From positions 3,192,528 through 3,256,527 of the forward strand of contig NW_025062475.1 of the NCBI RefSeq assembly GCF_000002995.4: 64,000 nt of DNA. The letters run 5' to 3'. Below the pieces are notes generated by a model. It did not search any database. It saw nothing but the letters and a program-made list of their open reading frames with translations, and was not told the origin of the DNA. Shown here one piece after another: positions 1 to 13,424 of this stretch. A program made the translations under genes and the position numbers. Numbering within the stretch: the first letter of the stretch is position 1; each line of letters starts with the position of its first letter. The stretch comes from Brugia malayi (lineage: Eukaryota; Nematoda; Chromadorea; Rhabditida; Onchocercidae).

Positions 1-897
1 TGATTATAAAAGAAATTTTCTCTTTTCTTTTTTTATGTATTCTATAAAATAAAATGGGTAAAAATATAATAAAATCAGTGATTGTTTATTTCCATAATTT
101 CTTTATCATCCTAAATTATCATATTATCAGTTTTATCTTCCTAAATTATTACACTAACAGTTTTAATATTTTTCGAGATATCCTTTTGAAGTGTTTTCAA
201 AACTTTTATCAAAATTTCCAAAACAAATTTTGCTTATCACTTTTGTGATTTAAAATTCACTTTCATTTTAAATTTGATTTATTCGTAATTCTATTCCCAA
301 AATCCTTTGTATTATTTTCCTAACATTTTCACTTTTTACTTTATTATTGTTTAATTTCATTAAAGCTAAAAATTTTTTTTATCAAAATTAGCAAAAATAT
401 TAATTATTTGAGTAACTTATTATAAATTTCTTCATCAATTATTTTTCTTCAATTGAGAAATAAAAAAAGAAAACAAAATCGATAAATTGTATATTCGATT
501 TTTAATTTCGATTTCTTTAATGTTTTAAAATACACTAATATTAATCAAAAAAAAAACAAAAACAGAGACAAAAAAATATAAAAAAAATTAGATCAAACAA
601 ATTTAATTATCAATCGTTGTTATTTATAGTAAAAGACTTTCTCTTATGACTTAATTAATAATTTCGATTTAAATTGAAATTTCAAAATTTCATCAATAAT
701 TTATGATTATGCATGAAAAAAAAAAGAAACGATAAATTTTTCATTTTCCCAATTTTTTTGAACAAATTAATTTTTTGTCTTTTTTTTTTCTTTCAAAGAA
801 AAGAAAAATTAATCTTTCATATTGTTTACTAATTAATTATTATCAACAAAAAAAAAAAAAGAGAATTGAAAAATTCTTTAACATTTAATAATTTTAG
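1..897. other. AT-rich non-coding, probable intron
   Basis: No coding exon is supported here. The stretch is homopolymer-rich. It ends in an acceptor (attttag at 891-897) that opens the first visible exon of the gene at 898, so it is best read as the intron upstream of that exon, with earlier exons outside the window. Short open frames here, such as 54-248, are translations of AT-rich sequence without splice or codon support. Confidence 0.6.
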
Positions 898-3800
898 AAA
901 CATTCTTCTTCTGAACAACTACACGATGATTCACAACCACGTATGTTTGTAAATTCAAAAAGTGAAAGTGTCCGAAATAATGCGCTTGTTGTTAGTGCAC
1001 AGTAATTTTTAATTCTTTTTATCATTTCTTTCTTTCTTTCAGATTAAAAAAAGAAAAAAAAATTCATTTTTTGTTAAATTCATTTTTAGATTATATTTAT
1101 TTATTTTTTTTTTTTCAAATTTTAACATTTTTAATTTGTTTTGCTATTTGAATAAAAATTTTAGACCACCAACAATTTTTCAAGTTCCAATGTTAGCTGC
1201 ATTTAATCCATTTCAATTAAAACATCAAAATTTAGAAGCAAAAGGTTAAATTTTATCTTAAAGTTTTTTTTCTTCGATTTTTTTAAAATTATTTTTGAAT
1301 TATTGAAATGGTAATGTTATCATTTCATTTAGATGCTTCAAGTCAATTAACTGATTGGTTTCAACCATTTCGTGTCAATTTATTCAGGCCATTTTCAATA
1401 TCCAATACTGATACCTTACTTGGTACCGTACAAACATACCCATTAACAACCAATTTAACACACCTTGGTAATTTTGGTAGATTTATGGATAGTAATAGTT
1501 TTCTTTTAAAGGTTATCATTTTTACTTTCTTCTTTTTTTTTTTTTTTTTTTGCTATTTAATATAATTTAAAGTTAAAAAAAAAATGAAATTTAAGAAATG
1601 ATAATAAAGATATATTTTAAATTGCGATTATAAAAAATAATTGAAAATTAGAAATTATAATTTATAACATATATTATCGCTTAATAAACAACAAATTCGT
1701 GCTGTGAAAAAAAAACAAAATTTTAATTTTTAATGATAATTTTTAATTTAAAAAAAATATTTATAAAAAAAAATATTTAAAAAAAATATTTAAAAAAAAA
1801 AAATATATATGTAAAAGATTTGCATTATTTTTTACAATTCTCATTTCATCTCATTATTCATCTAAATCGTTTATTTTCATTTTTAATTTTGATCTTTTTT
1901 TTTTTTTTTTTTTTTCAAAATTCCTGGAATTTATCTCAAATTTCAATGATTGTCAAAAAAAAAAAAAAAAAAATGCGACATTTTCTTGTTTTCTTTTCAA
2001 TATCTAACATTTTCTTCTCTTTTTCAAAATACTGCAAGAAATCACTTTATCAATTATAGCAGGTTTTTTTCAGAAAAAAATTTCTTTTTTCTTTTTTTTT
2101 CTCCAGGATTTGAATGATTGATGAAAAATTTTTTTTTTTTTTTTGTCATTTAATTTAATCATAAGTATCGTTTATTCTAAGTGTTCAATTTAAATGGTAT
2201 TTGAAGATAACGAAATTTTATCGTTGAAAATATTTTTGCTTAAATTTAAGAAAAAAAAAAAAAAAGAAAGAAAAATCATTTGTTAATGTCTCTTAGTGAC
2301 ATTTAAATTTATGTGCTTTATTTTATAAATGCATAATATAATTTTTTATAAATTTTAATATTTTTAAAGTTACTATTTTTTTTTTTTAAATATAATAAGG
2401 AAAAAAAAGTTTTAAAAAGCATTTTATGTTGAATTTTTTTCAACAAATGTTTCAAAATTTATTGCGAATTTAATTAAAATACAACATTTTAAAATTATGT
2501 AGAATGTAGAAAGAATAGTGGAAATTTTCAAATCGTTTAATTTAATTTTAGCACTAATTCATCAATTCATCCATTCAAGTTTTTAGGATTAGATAGGTGA
2601 GCATTCAGGCTTTTTGCATTCATCAAAATATTTGAAATAAATGAAACAAGATACTATGAATGAATGTATTTTTAAATGAAACCTGATTTTATTTCTAACT
2701 AATTAGCATTGTTCATCACAATTCATACGTCATTTTATCAGCTTTTAAAGCTTTTTATTATTTCAGAAAGGCATTATTGCTCAATTTGTCTCACTTTTAA
2801 TAATTTTTCTTGTTTGAGAAATGTAAAAATATTTACTCAGAATGATAATTTAATGTTTAATTGTATTTAACACAAATAGCGCAAAATGAGAAATTACATA
2901 AAGGAATAAATTCAAAAAATCTTCCTTCTTTCTGATAAACATATATAATTTGAAATAAATTTGCAAAATAAAATATATTATTAACAAAAATAGTTGATAA
3001 GAAGATGGATAAAAAAAAAAGAAATTCTATTCATAATTAATAATAATTAATTAAATTCTGAATTTAACCAATAAAATTTATTTGTTTACTTTTATGTTTG
3101 TCATTATATATTTACATTATATTATCAAAAAGATCTTTTAATTTCAACCATTTTTATATCCATGCATGTTTACAATTGTTAACTAAATAAAGTAATGTAA
3201 ACAAGTTTTGCCCATCTTTCCTAAATAAATATACAAACAATTATTATTTAAGCATAAATTATTATGAATGTTTGAATTTTGATTATTCGATTTAATTGCA
3301 ATCTAAATTTTACATCCAATTTGTATTTATCATTGTTATAACGGTTCATTTCTTTGAAATTAATTTAAATTTATCATTTAGTAAATCACATTCTTCACTC
3401 AAATTTTTAAGGAAAAATTTTTTTTATCTGAGATTCGAAAAAAAAAAATTAATTATATTTGGAAAATAATTATGTATATTTAATATTTAATTTGCATTTA
3501 CATATATTTGCATAGAAAAAGAGATGAAATTATTATTTTTTTCAATGCTATCAGTCATTTTGTTAAAAATATATTTGTTTGCCATTTAGAATTTTAAAAT
3601 TATTTCGATCCAAATTTGTATTTTTTCTTTTCAAAATTAATTTATGACAAAATCGTTTTTGTGTGTTTGATTTTTCGTTTTACTATTTTTTTTTGTTCGT
3701 TTTTTAGTTGGCAGATTATGATAAAAAACATCAGGAAATAATGAAAAATGCTAATTTTGGGATAAATGCGCCAAATGGTTTAATTATTCCCGAAAAAATA

Positions 3801-6800
3801 AATAATGAAAAGATTAAAGGAGATGAAATAACACAACAAAATACTTTTACAACTGCTACAACAGACAATGAATTGCAAGGTGTTTTCTTTTTTCATCTGT
3901 TTTATGTTAAGAAATAATAAAATTTAATTTCGAATAATTTTCTAACAAACTTTAGCTTCAAGGAATTTAATTACTTTTTAATCAATTAAATTAAATGTGT
4001 GAAAAATATTTTTACAATCTAAATTGTGTATTAACTATAATTTGCTGAAGAATGAAAAAAGAGGAGCAAAAATGAATGGTACTATTAGAATTGAATGAGA
4101 CATAAGCGCCAACTGGTCAGTCAATAGTAGCCTCTAAGTGGACATTGCTATAAATAGATTTCTTTAGAAAAAGTGAATTAGCAACATTTTAGACTTCTTA
4201 AAAGTTACTTAAACATTTACTTTATGTGCTAAACAAATTTTTAAATGTGCTAAATGTGCTAAACAAATTTTTCGTCAATAATCTTTTATATGCATTTTTA
4301 AATTATTGTTTATTTCTCAGATGATAATGTTACTGATACCACAGAAACTGCAATCAATTATTATGATAGTGATTTCGAAGTGAAAAAGATTCCGGAAATG
4401 GAAGAAAATGGTGAAGAAGTAAGTAAGAAAGAAAGAAAAAAGTCAAATGAGATATTTAAATAGTGGATAAAAATTAAAAGTAAAAATAAATTGAATTAAA
4501 CAAAATTTTTGATAATTTAAATTAATCCATTGGCATAGTTAAATTAATGCACTTAATTAGTGCAAATTAGCATAATTAAATTACCACAATTTATTATCAA
4601 ATTGTTAATTCTCAAATTGCTAATAAATCAGTATGTGAAATAATTTTTCAGATTGCTACAGAAACTGATAGAAATAACAATGAAAATTTAATGGAAAAAA
4701 AAACTTTCAAAAATAAATTCAATGATCCATTTTGGAAACATTTCCTACAAATTAATGTAATTCATATTTTGTTTACATTTTTATTTATTATTTCATTTTA
4801 TTTAATTTACATTTAAAATGTTCAAATTTTTATTCATATTTAAATTTTTATCCTTTTTTTTCCATCACATTTTCAAGATTGAAAATCATATTTGAATTAT
4901 TATATAAATTTATATAATTTGCAAAAAAAAATTTTTCAGGAAACAGAAAATACAACACAAAATTCATTGGATGATTTAAAAGAAGTGGTCAATACACTGA
5001 ATCTTTCACAAGCACAAACTGCTACTTTTGTAAAAATTATCGAAAAAGTAAGATTTTCTTTTTTTTTAAAAAAAAATTTTTTTAAACAATTTTATAAAAA
5101 TTTTAATATTAAATAATCTATTGAAAGAGAAAAAACTTTTTTTGTTGTTTTGATTACAGATTGTTGATGATGAGCTTAAACGACGTCATAATGAAGAATT
5201 ATCAAAGTCAAAATTCACTCAAACATCAGTGAAACCAAAATTGGCTGCTGCTAAATTCCATGAAATCGATAGTGAAACTGCAAAAGTTGCTTATTTTTTT
5301 ATTTTTATTAAAAAAAAAAAAAAAAAGAGAAAAGAGTTCATCAAATATTGACATCAAAAATTTCCATTGCGAGAATTTCTTGCAATTCTCGAGAGAGCAA
5401 AAATCGATATAAGCAAAGAAGGAAATAACAAATAACAATTTCATTTACTTATATTTGGTCACGGAAAACTAGTTGAAATTATAGATGGGATAGATAAACA
5501 GAAAAAAAAAGAAAAGGTAAAATTAGATTATATTATCATCAATTCACATTCAGTGGTTCAATTAATACAAGTAATTTGGATAAAGGTTAATCTAAACATT
5601 TCACTGTAATGACTTTTTGATATCGATCGATCAATTGTTTAAAAAAAAAAGTTTAGGATATTGATGATCGTCATGATCAAGAAATTAGACCACATGAAAA
5701 ACTTACGGTAAATACACGATTAAGTTTTAATGATCAACATATCATTGATGATTATCGTAATGGTCAAGATGAAATTCCGGAAACATTAGCTGCAGAATCA
5801 TTAAAATCAGATTCTCGAAAAGAAGGTTAAATGTTTTTTTTTTGGAAATAATATTTCCAATTTAAAATTTTATGGTATATATCCATGAGACAGTTATATG
5901 TCTTAGAAAAACTAAGCAACTTTAGTGAAATAGGCTATGCTAACATACGAAAAGATAACTGAATAATTAATTAAGAATTTCTTGATGAGAAAAAAATCAA
6001 TTATTGATTAAATGGAAATAATTTAAATTAAGGAAAAAGCTATGACACAATAAAATTGTCTAATGGTTATTTATGACCATTGGAATATTTTGAAAAAGAT
6101 TTAAATATTATTAAAATGAATGACAAGAAAAAGCAATGATTAGTGACATAGCCATATTAAACAAAGGATAAACTAAACTTTCCTTATCACAAATGAGAGA
6201 TTGATAAATAGCTGATAAATGAGTAATAGTTTCACAGTTTCCTCTAAGTCAAACACAACTTTGTGTTGTAGAAGAAATTGAGTATTATTATAATTTTTGT
6301 TGAATAAATTATTTTATTGATAAATGATAATTATTAGCATTAAAATTGAAATTTGATTTATTTCAGCTAGAAAAAAGACAGATTATATGGTACGTGAACA
6401 AGCTGAGTATGATCGGTTAATAAGCGGAATTACTGATGCAACTCCAGAATCCGGATCTGATTACTTGGAGACTAAAAATGGCCAAGCATTCAATCGAGGA
6501 TTGATAAGAACAACAGTTAAAAGTACAAACACTGAAGAACCACAAAGTATGCAAATATTACAAATGATAATTAGTAATAAAATATAAAATTATATCACAC
6601 TAATTTTTCTCCTTACTTACTACATTGCTTGGAATGTTTAACTTTTTAATTAAATTTTCTTTTTTTACTAGTTTAAATCTTTTTGATAAAAAGTGATAAT
6701 ATGATCAAAAAATAAATTTCAACTTTTTTTTTCTTTTGATTAAATGATAACATTTAAATCTTTGTTTATTATTTAAATTGATAAGTATGAAATTATTTGC

Positions 6801-7315
6801 ACTATTTATCAAACTAACTGATGAAAAAATTTCCAGCCACTAGTTCAACAGGATTACAATATGAGAAAACCGGATTACAACCTGTTGAAGAATCGTATAT
6901 ACCGAAGAGAACAATGACAGTCTACGGAAAAGTATGAATTTCAAAAAATTATATAAGAGTTTGATCATAAACAAAATGATCATTCTTCATACTAATCATC
7001 GCATCGAGAAATTTCAATTTCTTATTTTTTTTTTTTTTTTAAAAAAAAAGACATTTTATTTTAGGTGACAACAATTCCAAGGACAGTATTTGAACGACAA
7101 GCAGAGGATTTTCGAAGTAGATTGCTTGGAATGAACGGTTTCGGTGATATCATTAAGGCATTAAAACATGGCAAAATTGGATTTTTTGAAAGGTTTTTAA
7201 AAAATTTTCAAATTTTATTTTAAATTTATAATTGTCACACTGTTTCATTATGAAAATATTTTTACATCATATTTGCTTATAATCTTTTAATGGAAAATTG
7301 TATTTCAGGAATTGA
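898..7315 (+). CDS. Unrecognised multi-exon nematode protein, 3' part (13 exons)
   Basis: Exons: 898-1001, 1165-1244, 1333-1511, 3708-3879, 4321-4418, 4652-4756, 4940-5047, 5160-5285, 5657-5825, 6367-6546, 6837-6931, 7065-7192, 7309-7315. All joins are GT-AG and phase-compatible, giving 516 residues and a TGA stop; the last exon holds only the end of an Arg codon, one Asn codon and the stop. The 5' end is missing: the first visible exon has an acceptor and no convincing ATG. The first 120 residues are rich in Phe, Leu and Asn (for example TDWFQPFRVNLFRPF). The middle is acidic and Asn/Glu-rich, with a predicted helical stretch (LDDLKEVVNTLNLSQAQ, then VDDELKRRHNEEL). The tail is basic and ends GKIGFFERN. 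I saw no transmembrane segment, catalytic motif or named domain. The function is unknown. The 2.2-kb intron after exon 3 is the longest. Confidence 0.72.
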
Positions 7316-9662
7316 ATTATGGGATAACATTTTGACATTACCTAAAATTGTCCCATTGCAAGTGTCAACGATCATTCTGATCAAAAAGTCAACGTTCAAT
7401 GAGCTTTTTTAATTTATCCTAAAAAAAATTTTGATGTAACACATATTTTTTTTTTGTAAATATAGATTATGAATATTTGAAAGATTATTGAAATTATTTG
7501 AAAAATTTTTTCCTTCTGTATTCTCATAATATTATGCAATTATTTACTGTTATTGTTGAAAGACTAATCACATATAAGAATCAGAAATATATTATAAATT
7601 TTTATTTTTGTATTTAATTTTTATCATTGAAATTTTTAAATGTTAAAAAAAATATATTAGACTTTGACAAATAATTTCGCACAAAAAAAAAGATTTAAAA
7701 ACAACTTTTACAAAACGTATTAATAAGATTTTAATGAAAAGAATCAGTTTAAATTCATTTATGATAATTCATTTATTTACTTCAATAAGTTTAACGTTGT
7801 AACATTTCCGGTGTTTCTCCTTTTTTTTTCTTTTCATTTATTATCAAAATTTTTTTGTTTTATCATTTAATCAGTTATTGTAATTATTGCATTTATGTTA
7901 ATTTTATTATCATTAAATTTTCATATGCAAATTATTCTATCACTATAAATAATAATTTCAGTCATAAATATCGATAAAGTGATTAGCTGGATTTTATGAT
8001 CAAAATCAAATTTAAATTTATCTAAATTTTTTTTTTTAAAGGATAGAATCTGATTAGTTTGATATTTTGGACAGATATAATTTTGATTGACCATTACATA
8101 TGCTTTACTTTTTTTTTCTTATTTTTTATTTTTTGGTTTGTTTGCTTTCATAGTATTACATTTGGTAATCATTTGCAGTTAGTGTTGAAATTGCTAAATT
8201 AGATAATTTAGAGTGGACAATGGACAATGGTCAGTGTCTGTTTTCCTAGAAATAATCATTCAGTGATTTCTGCTACTTTGCTGCTCAAATGTCATTAAGC
8301 TTAATCCATTAATGTATAAACAATACAATTAGAATATAATAAATTTTATATCTTCTCGAGCAGACATTATAATTACATTATAAATTCATAAATTAACTTA
8401 ATTAAATATTAAAATAAATTAGATTTATATAAGCTTAAATTATTTAATTTTTTATTTGTTAATTATTGCATAATTTACTTTCTTTGTATTTTTTAACAAC
8501 TCTAAGTTAAGAGATTACTGAGTTATAGCATGATTCATTGACAATTAAAAGAACTTCTAATAAAATTTAAAGTTGAACTAAAGGAAAAATACTACCATCA
8601 TATACCATTCTTTTTGTTAGCAAATAGTCATTGCTGAACAAATCTGTTCACAATATCACTGATAAGAAAGGATAGAATAATTTTTATTTTTGCATTAGTT
8701 TTAATAATTAAAAATAAAAATTCTTTCAAGCTAAGAAGCATTTAATTCATTTTTCGGAATTGTTAAATGATAAAGAAGAAAGTAATAAAATAAATAAAAT
8801 TTAAAGCTTTAAAATGAAAATGAAGCATTATCAATTGATTTATATTTTTCATTTTAGTTTCAATTATCTAAAAAACACAATATATATACTAACATGAAAT
8901 GCTAACAAAGGTAAATATAGTTGTACTAAGGTAAATAAAGTATGTATGGTAGACAATCTTCTGTTCTGATAAGATCAAATGATTAAAACGTTATTTCGTA
9001 TTTTGCTTGTAACAAATTTGAACATTGTTTCAATGTTTTTTTTTTTCTTGAATTATTAGAATGAATGAAAAGAGTTTAGTTTGAAAATTTGTTATTGAAA
9101 TTGTATCGTTCATTGGTACTAAAATGTGAACTTTAATAAATTAAATATCAAAATATTAATGCCTTAAATTGCTAATAATTTCATTTATGCAATAATTCTT
9201 TTTAATTAATTAAGTGCAACGATTATTTTTTTGTTAGCATCAATATATTATATTATTTTTGCAAATTGATTTTGAAATCATTTATTTGTATATATGTATG
9301 CTTTCATAAATAAATACGATGAGAGTGATTTGAAAAATAAAAGTAGAAATAGTCAAAGCAGAGATATATATTAGCAAAATGTCAACTACTGTGACTGTCA
9401 CCATACAATGTTATCATATCCTTTGTTTAGTTTTAATCTATATCTCATCTCATAGTGTTTGCTTTTTATTATCATCGAAACGATTATTTACAAATAGTTC
9501 ATTTTGAATTTTTTTTTTATAGAAGTTATTAAGCTTGATTTTGATTAATTATTTATCAGATTAATTTAAATTTTGAATAATTGAACATTTTTTTTAAATT
9601 ATTATTTATTATTATTGCGATTGCTTTAAAAAAAAAAAAATCACATTATATCATTTAATCAT

Positions 9663-9757
<95 letters not shown>

Positions 9758-10083
9758 CTATATTATTTTTATTTTAGAATTAAAAATTCTGTTTGTGATA
9801 TTTTTAAAGTTTTCAATCGCATCGTATCATTTAATCATTTATACAACAATTTTATTTTTTATTTCAGAATTAAAGTAGGCATCCTATAGAAAGAAATAAA
9901 AAAAGTTCTGATAATTAAATTTTATAAATCAAATAAAATTAAGTTGAAAAACTAAACCGAAGAAAGTTTTTGCTTTTTAATCAATCAATATTCAATTCTT
10001 ATGTATTGTTTGATAACTTTTTTTTTTATTGGAAGCAATTTTAAAATTTACTTAAAAGATGAATTTATCTTTAGTTAGATTTT
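7316..10083. other. Intergenic AT-rich DNA
   Basis: This is the region downstream of the first gene. It is made of poly-A/poly-T runs and AT-rich filler, with one TA microsatellite listed separately. I see no exon with paired splice sites on either strand and no RNA gene. Confidence 0.6.
9665..9756. repeat. (TA)n microsatellite
   Basis: About 92 bases of nearly pure TA dinucleotide, interrupted once by an extra T at about 9714. The run is self-complementary and can form a cruciform or hairpin. Its length is probably polymorphic and assembly-sensitive. Confidence 0.95.
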
Positions 10084-10485
10084 TTCTTAATCATTAAATT
10101 GATTTACTGATAATTGCACGATTAAATTCATCTAAAGTGTTTAATGCTAATGATTAAAATTTAAAATTTTTAATTGTGTTTAACAAACTGAAATTCTGCA
10201 TTGCTATTTGTTTGGCGCAAAATGACAACGATAATATCAATCATTAATATTCATTACATAGCTAAAATTTATTTTATCACTAAATTGAGTTACTGACAGT
10301 TACGCGATTAAATTTATCAAAAATGTTTGATAAATTAAAATGCATTAATGAAATTTGTACTAAATGATTAAAATTTCAAATTTTTAATTATATTTAAAGA
10401 GTTGGAATTTCACACCTGTTATTTGATTGGCGCAAAATGACAAAGATAATAACAACTATTAATATTCAATGTACTGCTAAAATGC
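10084..10485. repeat. Imperfect tandem duplication, about 190-215 bp units
   Basis: Two adjacent diverged copies, roughly 10084-10268 and 10270-10485. Shared landmarks in order: an ATCATTAAATTGA/ATCACTAAATTGA start, TTACTGA followed by a CGATTAAATT core, GATTAAAATTTNAAATTTTTAATT, then GGCGCAAAATGACAA, and finally TATTAATATTCA followed by GCTAAAAT. Only the second copy continues into ATGCCACTT, the candidate first exon at 10482, so the duplicated block sits where a promoter would be. Confidence 0.75.
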
Positions 10486-10509
10486 CACTTATGGAATGCA
10501 TTGGAAATG
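10482..10509 (+). CDS. Candidate first coding exon of the large plus-strand locus
   Basis: An ATG opens a nine-codon exon (MPLMECIGN plus one base) ending in a strong donor, gtaagtc, at 10510. The leftover single base (phase 1) is exactly what the acceptor at 21622-21623 needs; the join creates a Gly codon followed by RRLKRISSKSF. The 11.1-kb intron this implies is long. The evidence is the start codon, donor strength and phase match only, and transcript data would settle it. Confidence 0.4.
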
Positions 10510-11384
10510 GTAAGTCATTAATAAATTTTTTTCTAAATTAGAAAAAATTTAATGACTGAATATAAAAAGGCAATTGCAAATGTTAGTTTTATTTTTTATT
10601 ATTTTTTAAAATATTTTTATCATATTTATGCACATTAGTTTCCATTTTTACCTTATTATCAGTTCAGTTTACAATGCTTTTTTTTTCATAGGCAATCAAT
10701 GATTTCAAATGTTTATCACTTCACTATTCTATTTGATTCGATTCGAAATAATTAAAAAAAGTTATTTAAATCCGTTCCAATTATTAATTCCATAATTATT
10801 AAAAATATCGCACAAAAGATTGCAAAATTTTGATAGAAAAAAATGAAAAAAAAAAATTGATTCTAAATTTTTTTAATTTACTAAATATATTTATGCATGA
10901 AAGAAATACCTAATGCTAAAAATTGTTGTCATATGGTAGAATAATATAATTCTTTTTTTTTAAAAAAAATGGCATTTATTTTTTTCAAAAAAACTTTTAT
11001 TTCTATCTAAATATATTTGTCAGTTTTTCTCTTTTCAAAGGAAAAAGAAAAATAAATTAAATAAATGCAAATAAATTATAATAAATTTTTGTGATATATA
11101 TTTATTTCTTTTTTTTTTCTTCTATAATTTTCCATAAATTTTGAAAAAAAAAATATATAAATTAAACAAATGATAAGAAGAATTGAAGAGAAGTAGAAAG
11201 CGAATAGTAATTAATAATTACATTAAAGCATCATTTTATTCATTCTTCTCCGAAATGATTGAATTTAAAAAAAAAAAAAAATAAAATTTTAAAACTTATA
11301 GAAAATTATAGATGAAAAAAAAAAAAAAAAAAGAAAAAGGAAGAAAACATTTCAATGAAGGTCATTACAGTAGTGCATTTTTTT

Positions 11385-11524
11385 TCTCTCCCTCCCTTTC
11401 TCTCTCTCTCTCTCTCGAAATTTCCAAAAATATTGTGATCTCTCTTTTCTTTTTATTTTTATTAAAATTTTCCATTTTCCAGTTTAGAAGAGTATAAAGA
11501 GGGAGAGAGAGAGAGAGAAAAAAG
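11385..11524. repeat. CT tract and GA tract in inverted arrangement
   Basis: A (CT)n run at about 11388-11415 faces a (GA)n run at about 11500-11518, separated by some 85 bases. The arms could pair as a long purine/pyrimidine hairpin in RNA. Both also make spurious Ser/Leu and Glu/Arg open frames on the two strands. Confidence 0.7.
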
Positions 11525-12198
11525 AAAAGCTTAACTTTATAATAAATAATTTCTTCATTTTTTCTCTTTTTTTTTTTTGTTAAGTTCAATAGAGAAATAA
11601 AAAAAAAAAAAAAAAAGTTAAAAAAGATAGAAAAATAAAGAAAACCTGTTTATTTACTTATTTATTTTGGCAATAATTTATTCCAAAAATACAATAAAAT
11701 AGCTTGCATTCATATCTATTCAAATATACTTTTATTATTTTATTCTCTTATCATAATTTAAATTTATCATTGTAACATTCATTATCACTCTATCACTTCA
11801 TAACTGATAACATTTCTCATATTTCATTTTAAGCAGATTCAATTGCATTACATATTTAATTAAATGCTTAGTATTTTATTATTTGTTATAGAACATTTTA
11901 AAATGCAATAATTTGAAATTTTGTTAGCAAACAATTTATTAAAAAAAAATTAAATACTGCAAAAATATTAGGAGAAATCTCGATGTTATATGCCAACATT
12001 GATTTTTGTTTGTTATCGTTACTGTCACCATTGTCAAACATTGTCATTCGTTTTTCTTTTTTTCTTTATTACAATACAATACACTTCAGTCATTCATTTA
12101 ATACTTTGTTTTCCTATAAAACGATGAAAAAACAAAACAAAACAAACAGATCGTTCCGCTCAAAAAAAAACGAAAAAAATTCCATAATTTCTCGGTTA

Positions 12199-12250
12199 TC
12201 TCTCTCTTTTCTTTCTCTCCCTCTCTCTCTCTCCCTCTCTCTGTCTCTCA
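12199..12250. repeat. CT-rich simple repeat
   Basis: An imperfect run of CTCTCT with TTTC and CCCTC interruptions. It accounts for the Ser/Leu-rich open frame across it. Confidence 0.85.
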
Positions 12251-12703
12251 AATTCATTTCATATTAGCAATCAATATTTACTGTTCAACAAAATAGAAAG
12301 AAAAAATTTTACTGATTATTTTGATAAAGAATTATGTATTATCATTTTAATCCATTAAAATTGCCAGTATTATTGGTTTGATTTTAATTTTTTCATGTTT
12401 TCCTCACAATAAATTGTAAATTTGTTAATATTTTTGAGAAAAAAAAATTTTTGAACAGTAACTTACAAAATTTAGAAGTTATTCTAATGTAGAAATTAGG
12501 TTACTCTCATAGTTTTATCCATTCAAATTAAGAGTAAAATAATTTTAATTCTATTTAAAATGTTTAATGATTAGATTTATAATTGGATTTGTTTCATTGC
12601 AGTTTGAGAATTAATGCAAATCAAAAGCTTATCTTCATGAATTATTCAATTAGATTAATTTAAAAAAAAATATTTCACTTAATAAAAAGAACAAATAGAA
12701 ATT

Positions 12704-12735
<32 letters not shown>

Positions 12736-13082
12736 CTTAAAAAAACGAGTGTTAAATAAGACTATAAAAGTGAAAAAAAAAAAAACTATTTCATTTATAA
12801 AATTTAAATAAAATTTCAAATTTAATAAAACAAATTAATTCATTCAATTGATTAATTTATTCATTCATTCATTATAATTCATACTGATAGATAACATAAA
12901 AAAATATTTGTTTTTGATTTGATAAATAAAAATTTATTGTACTTTTCTTACCCAATTCATTCCTTTTCCTTCTTTTTTTTCTTTTTTTTTCTTCTTCGTT
13001 CATTTCAGTTTTTTCTTTTTTCCAAAAAAAAATTCAACAATTTTAACGATAACAGCGCGAACAAAAAAAAAAAATTTTTTTC

Positions 13083-13246
13083 TTCACTCTTACATTTCAT
13101 CTTTCACTTATCATCATTTATCATCATTATCATTATCATCATTATCATTATTATCATTTACCATCATTATCATTATCATTTTTATCATTTACCATCACTA
13201 TCACTACTACCACTACTACTAGCATAATCATCATCATTATCATAAT
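13083..13246. repeat. ATC/ATT trinucleotide-derived repeat
   Basis: Imperfect (TCATTA)n and (TCA)n array preceded by poly-T and poly-A. It reads as poly-Ile or Tyr/His in the open frame across it and is not a gene. Confidence 0.85.
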
Positions 13247-13323
13247 CAAATATTACTGTTATTTACTGTTCTAAAAAGTTAAAAAAAAAAATAGGAGAGA
13301 GAAGAAAGTTATATAAGACTATA

Positions 13324-13398
13324 AATGATTAGAGAAAGGGAGAGAGATAGAAAGAGAGAGGGAGAGAGAGAGTGAGGAAGGGATAGAAGAGAGAGAAT
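13324..13398. repeat. GA-rich purine tract
   Basis: About 75 bases of almost unbroken purine on the plus strand (AGAGA/GGGAGA units), ending just upstream of the GC-richer island. A TATA-like TATATAAG lies upstream, near 13310. The arrangement resembles a GAGA-type promoter region, but no transcript start can be proven. Confidence 0.75.
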
Positions 13399-13424
13399 AT
13401 TGCGCAAAATGTTCGAATTATATC

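Noticed and set aside
9665..9756. TA array as a possible terminator or origin
   Set aside because: A plain dinucleotide microsatellite; nothing else supports a functional role.
12919..13227. Open frame with poly-Phe and poly-Ile
   Set aside because: Produced by poly-T and the ATC/ATT simple repeat; composition is not protein-like.
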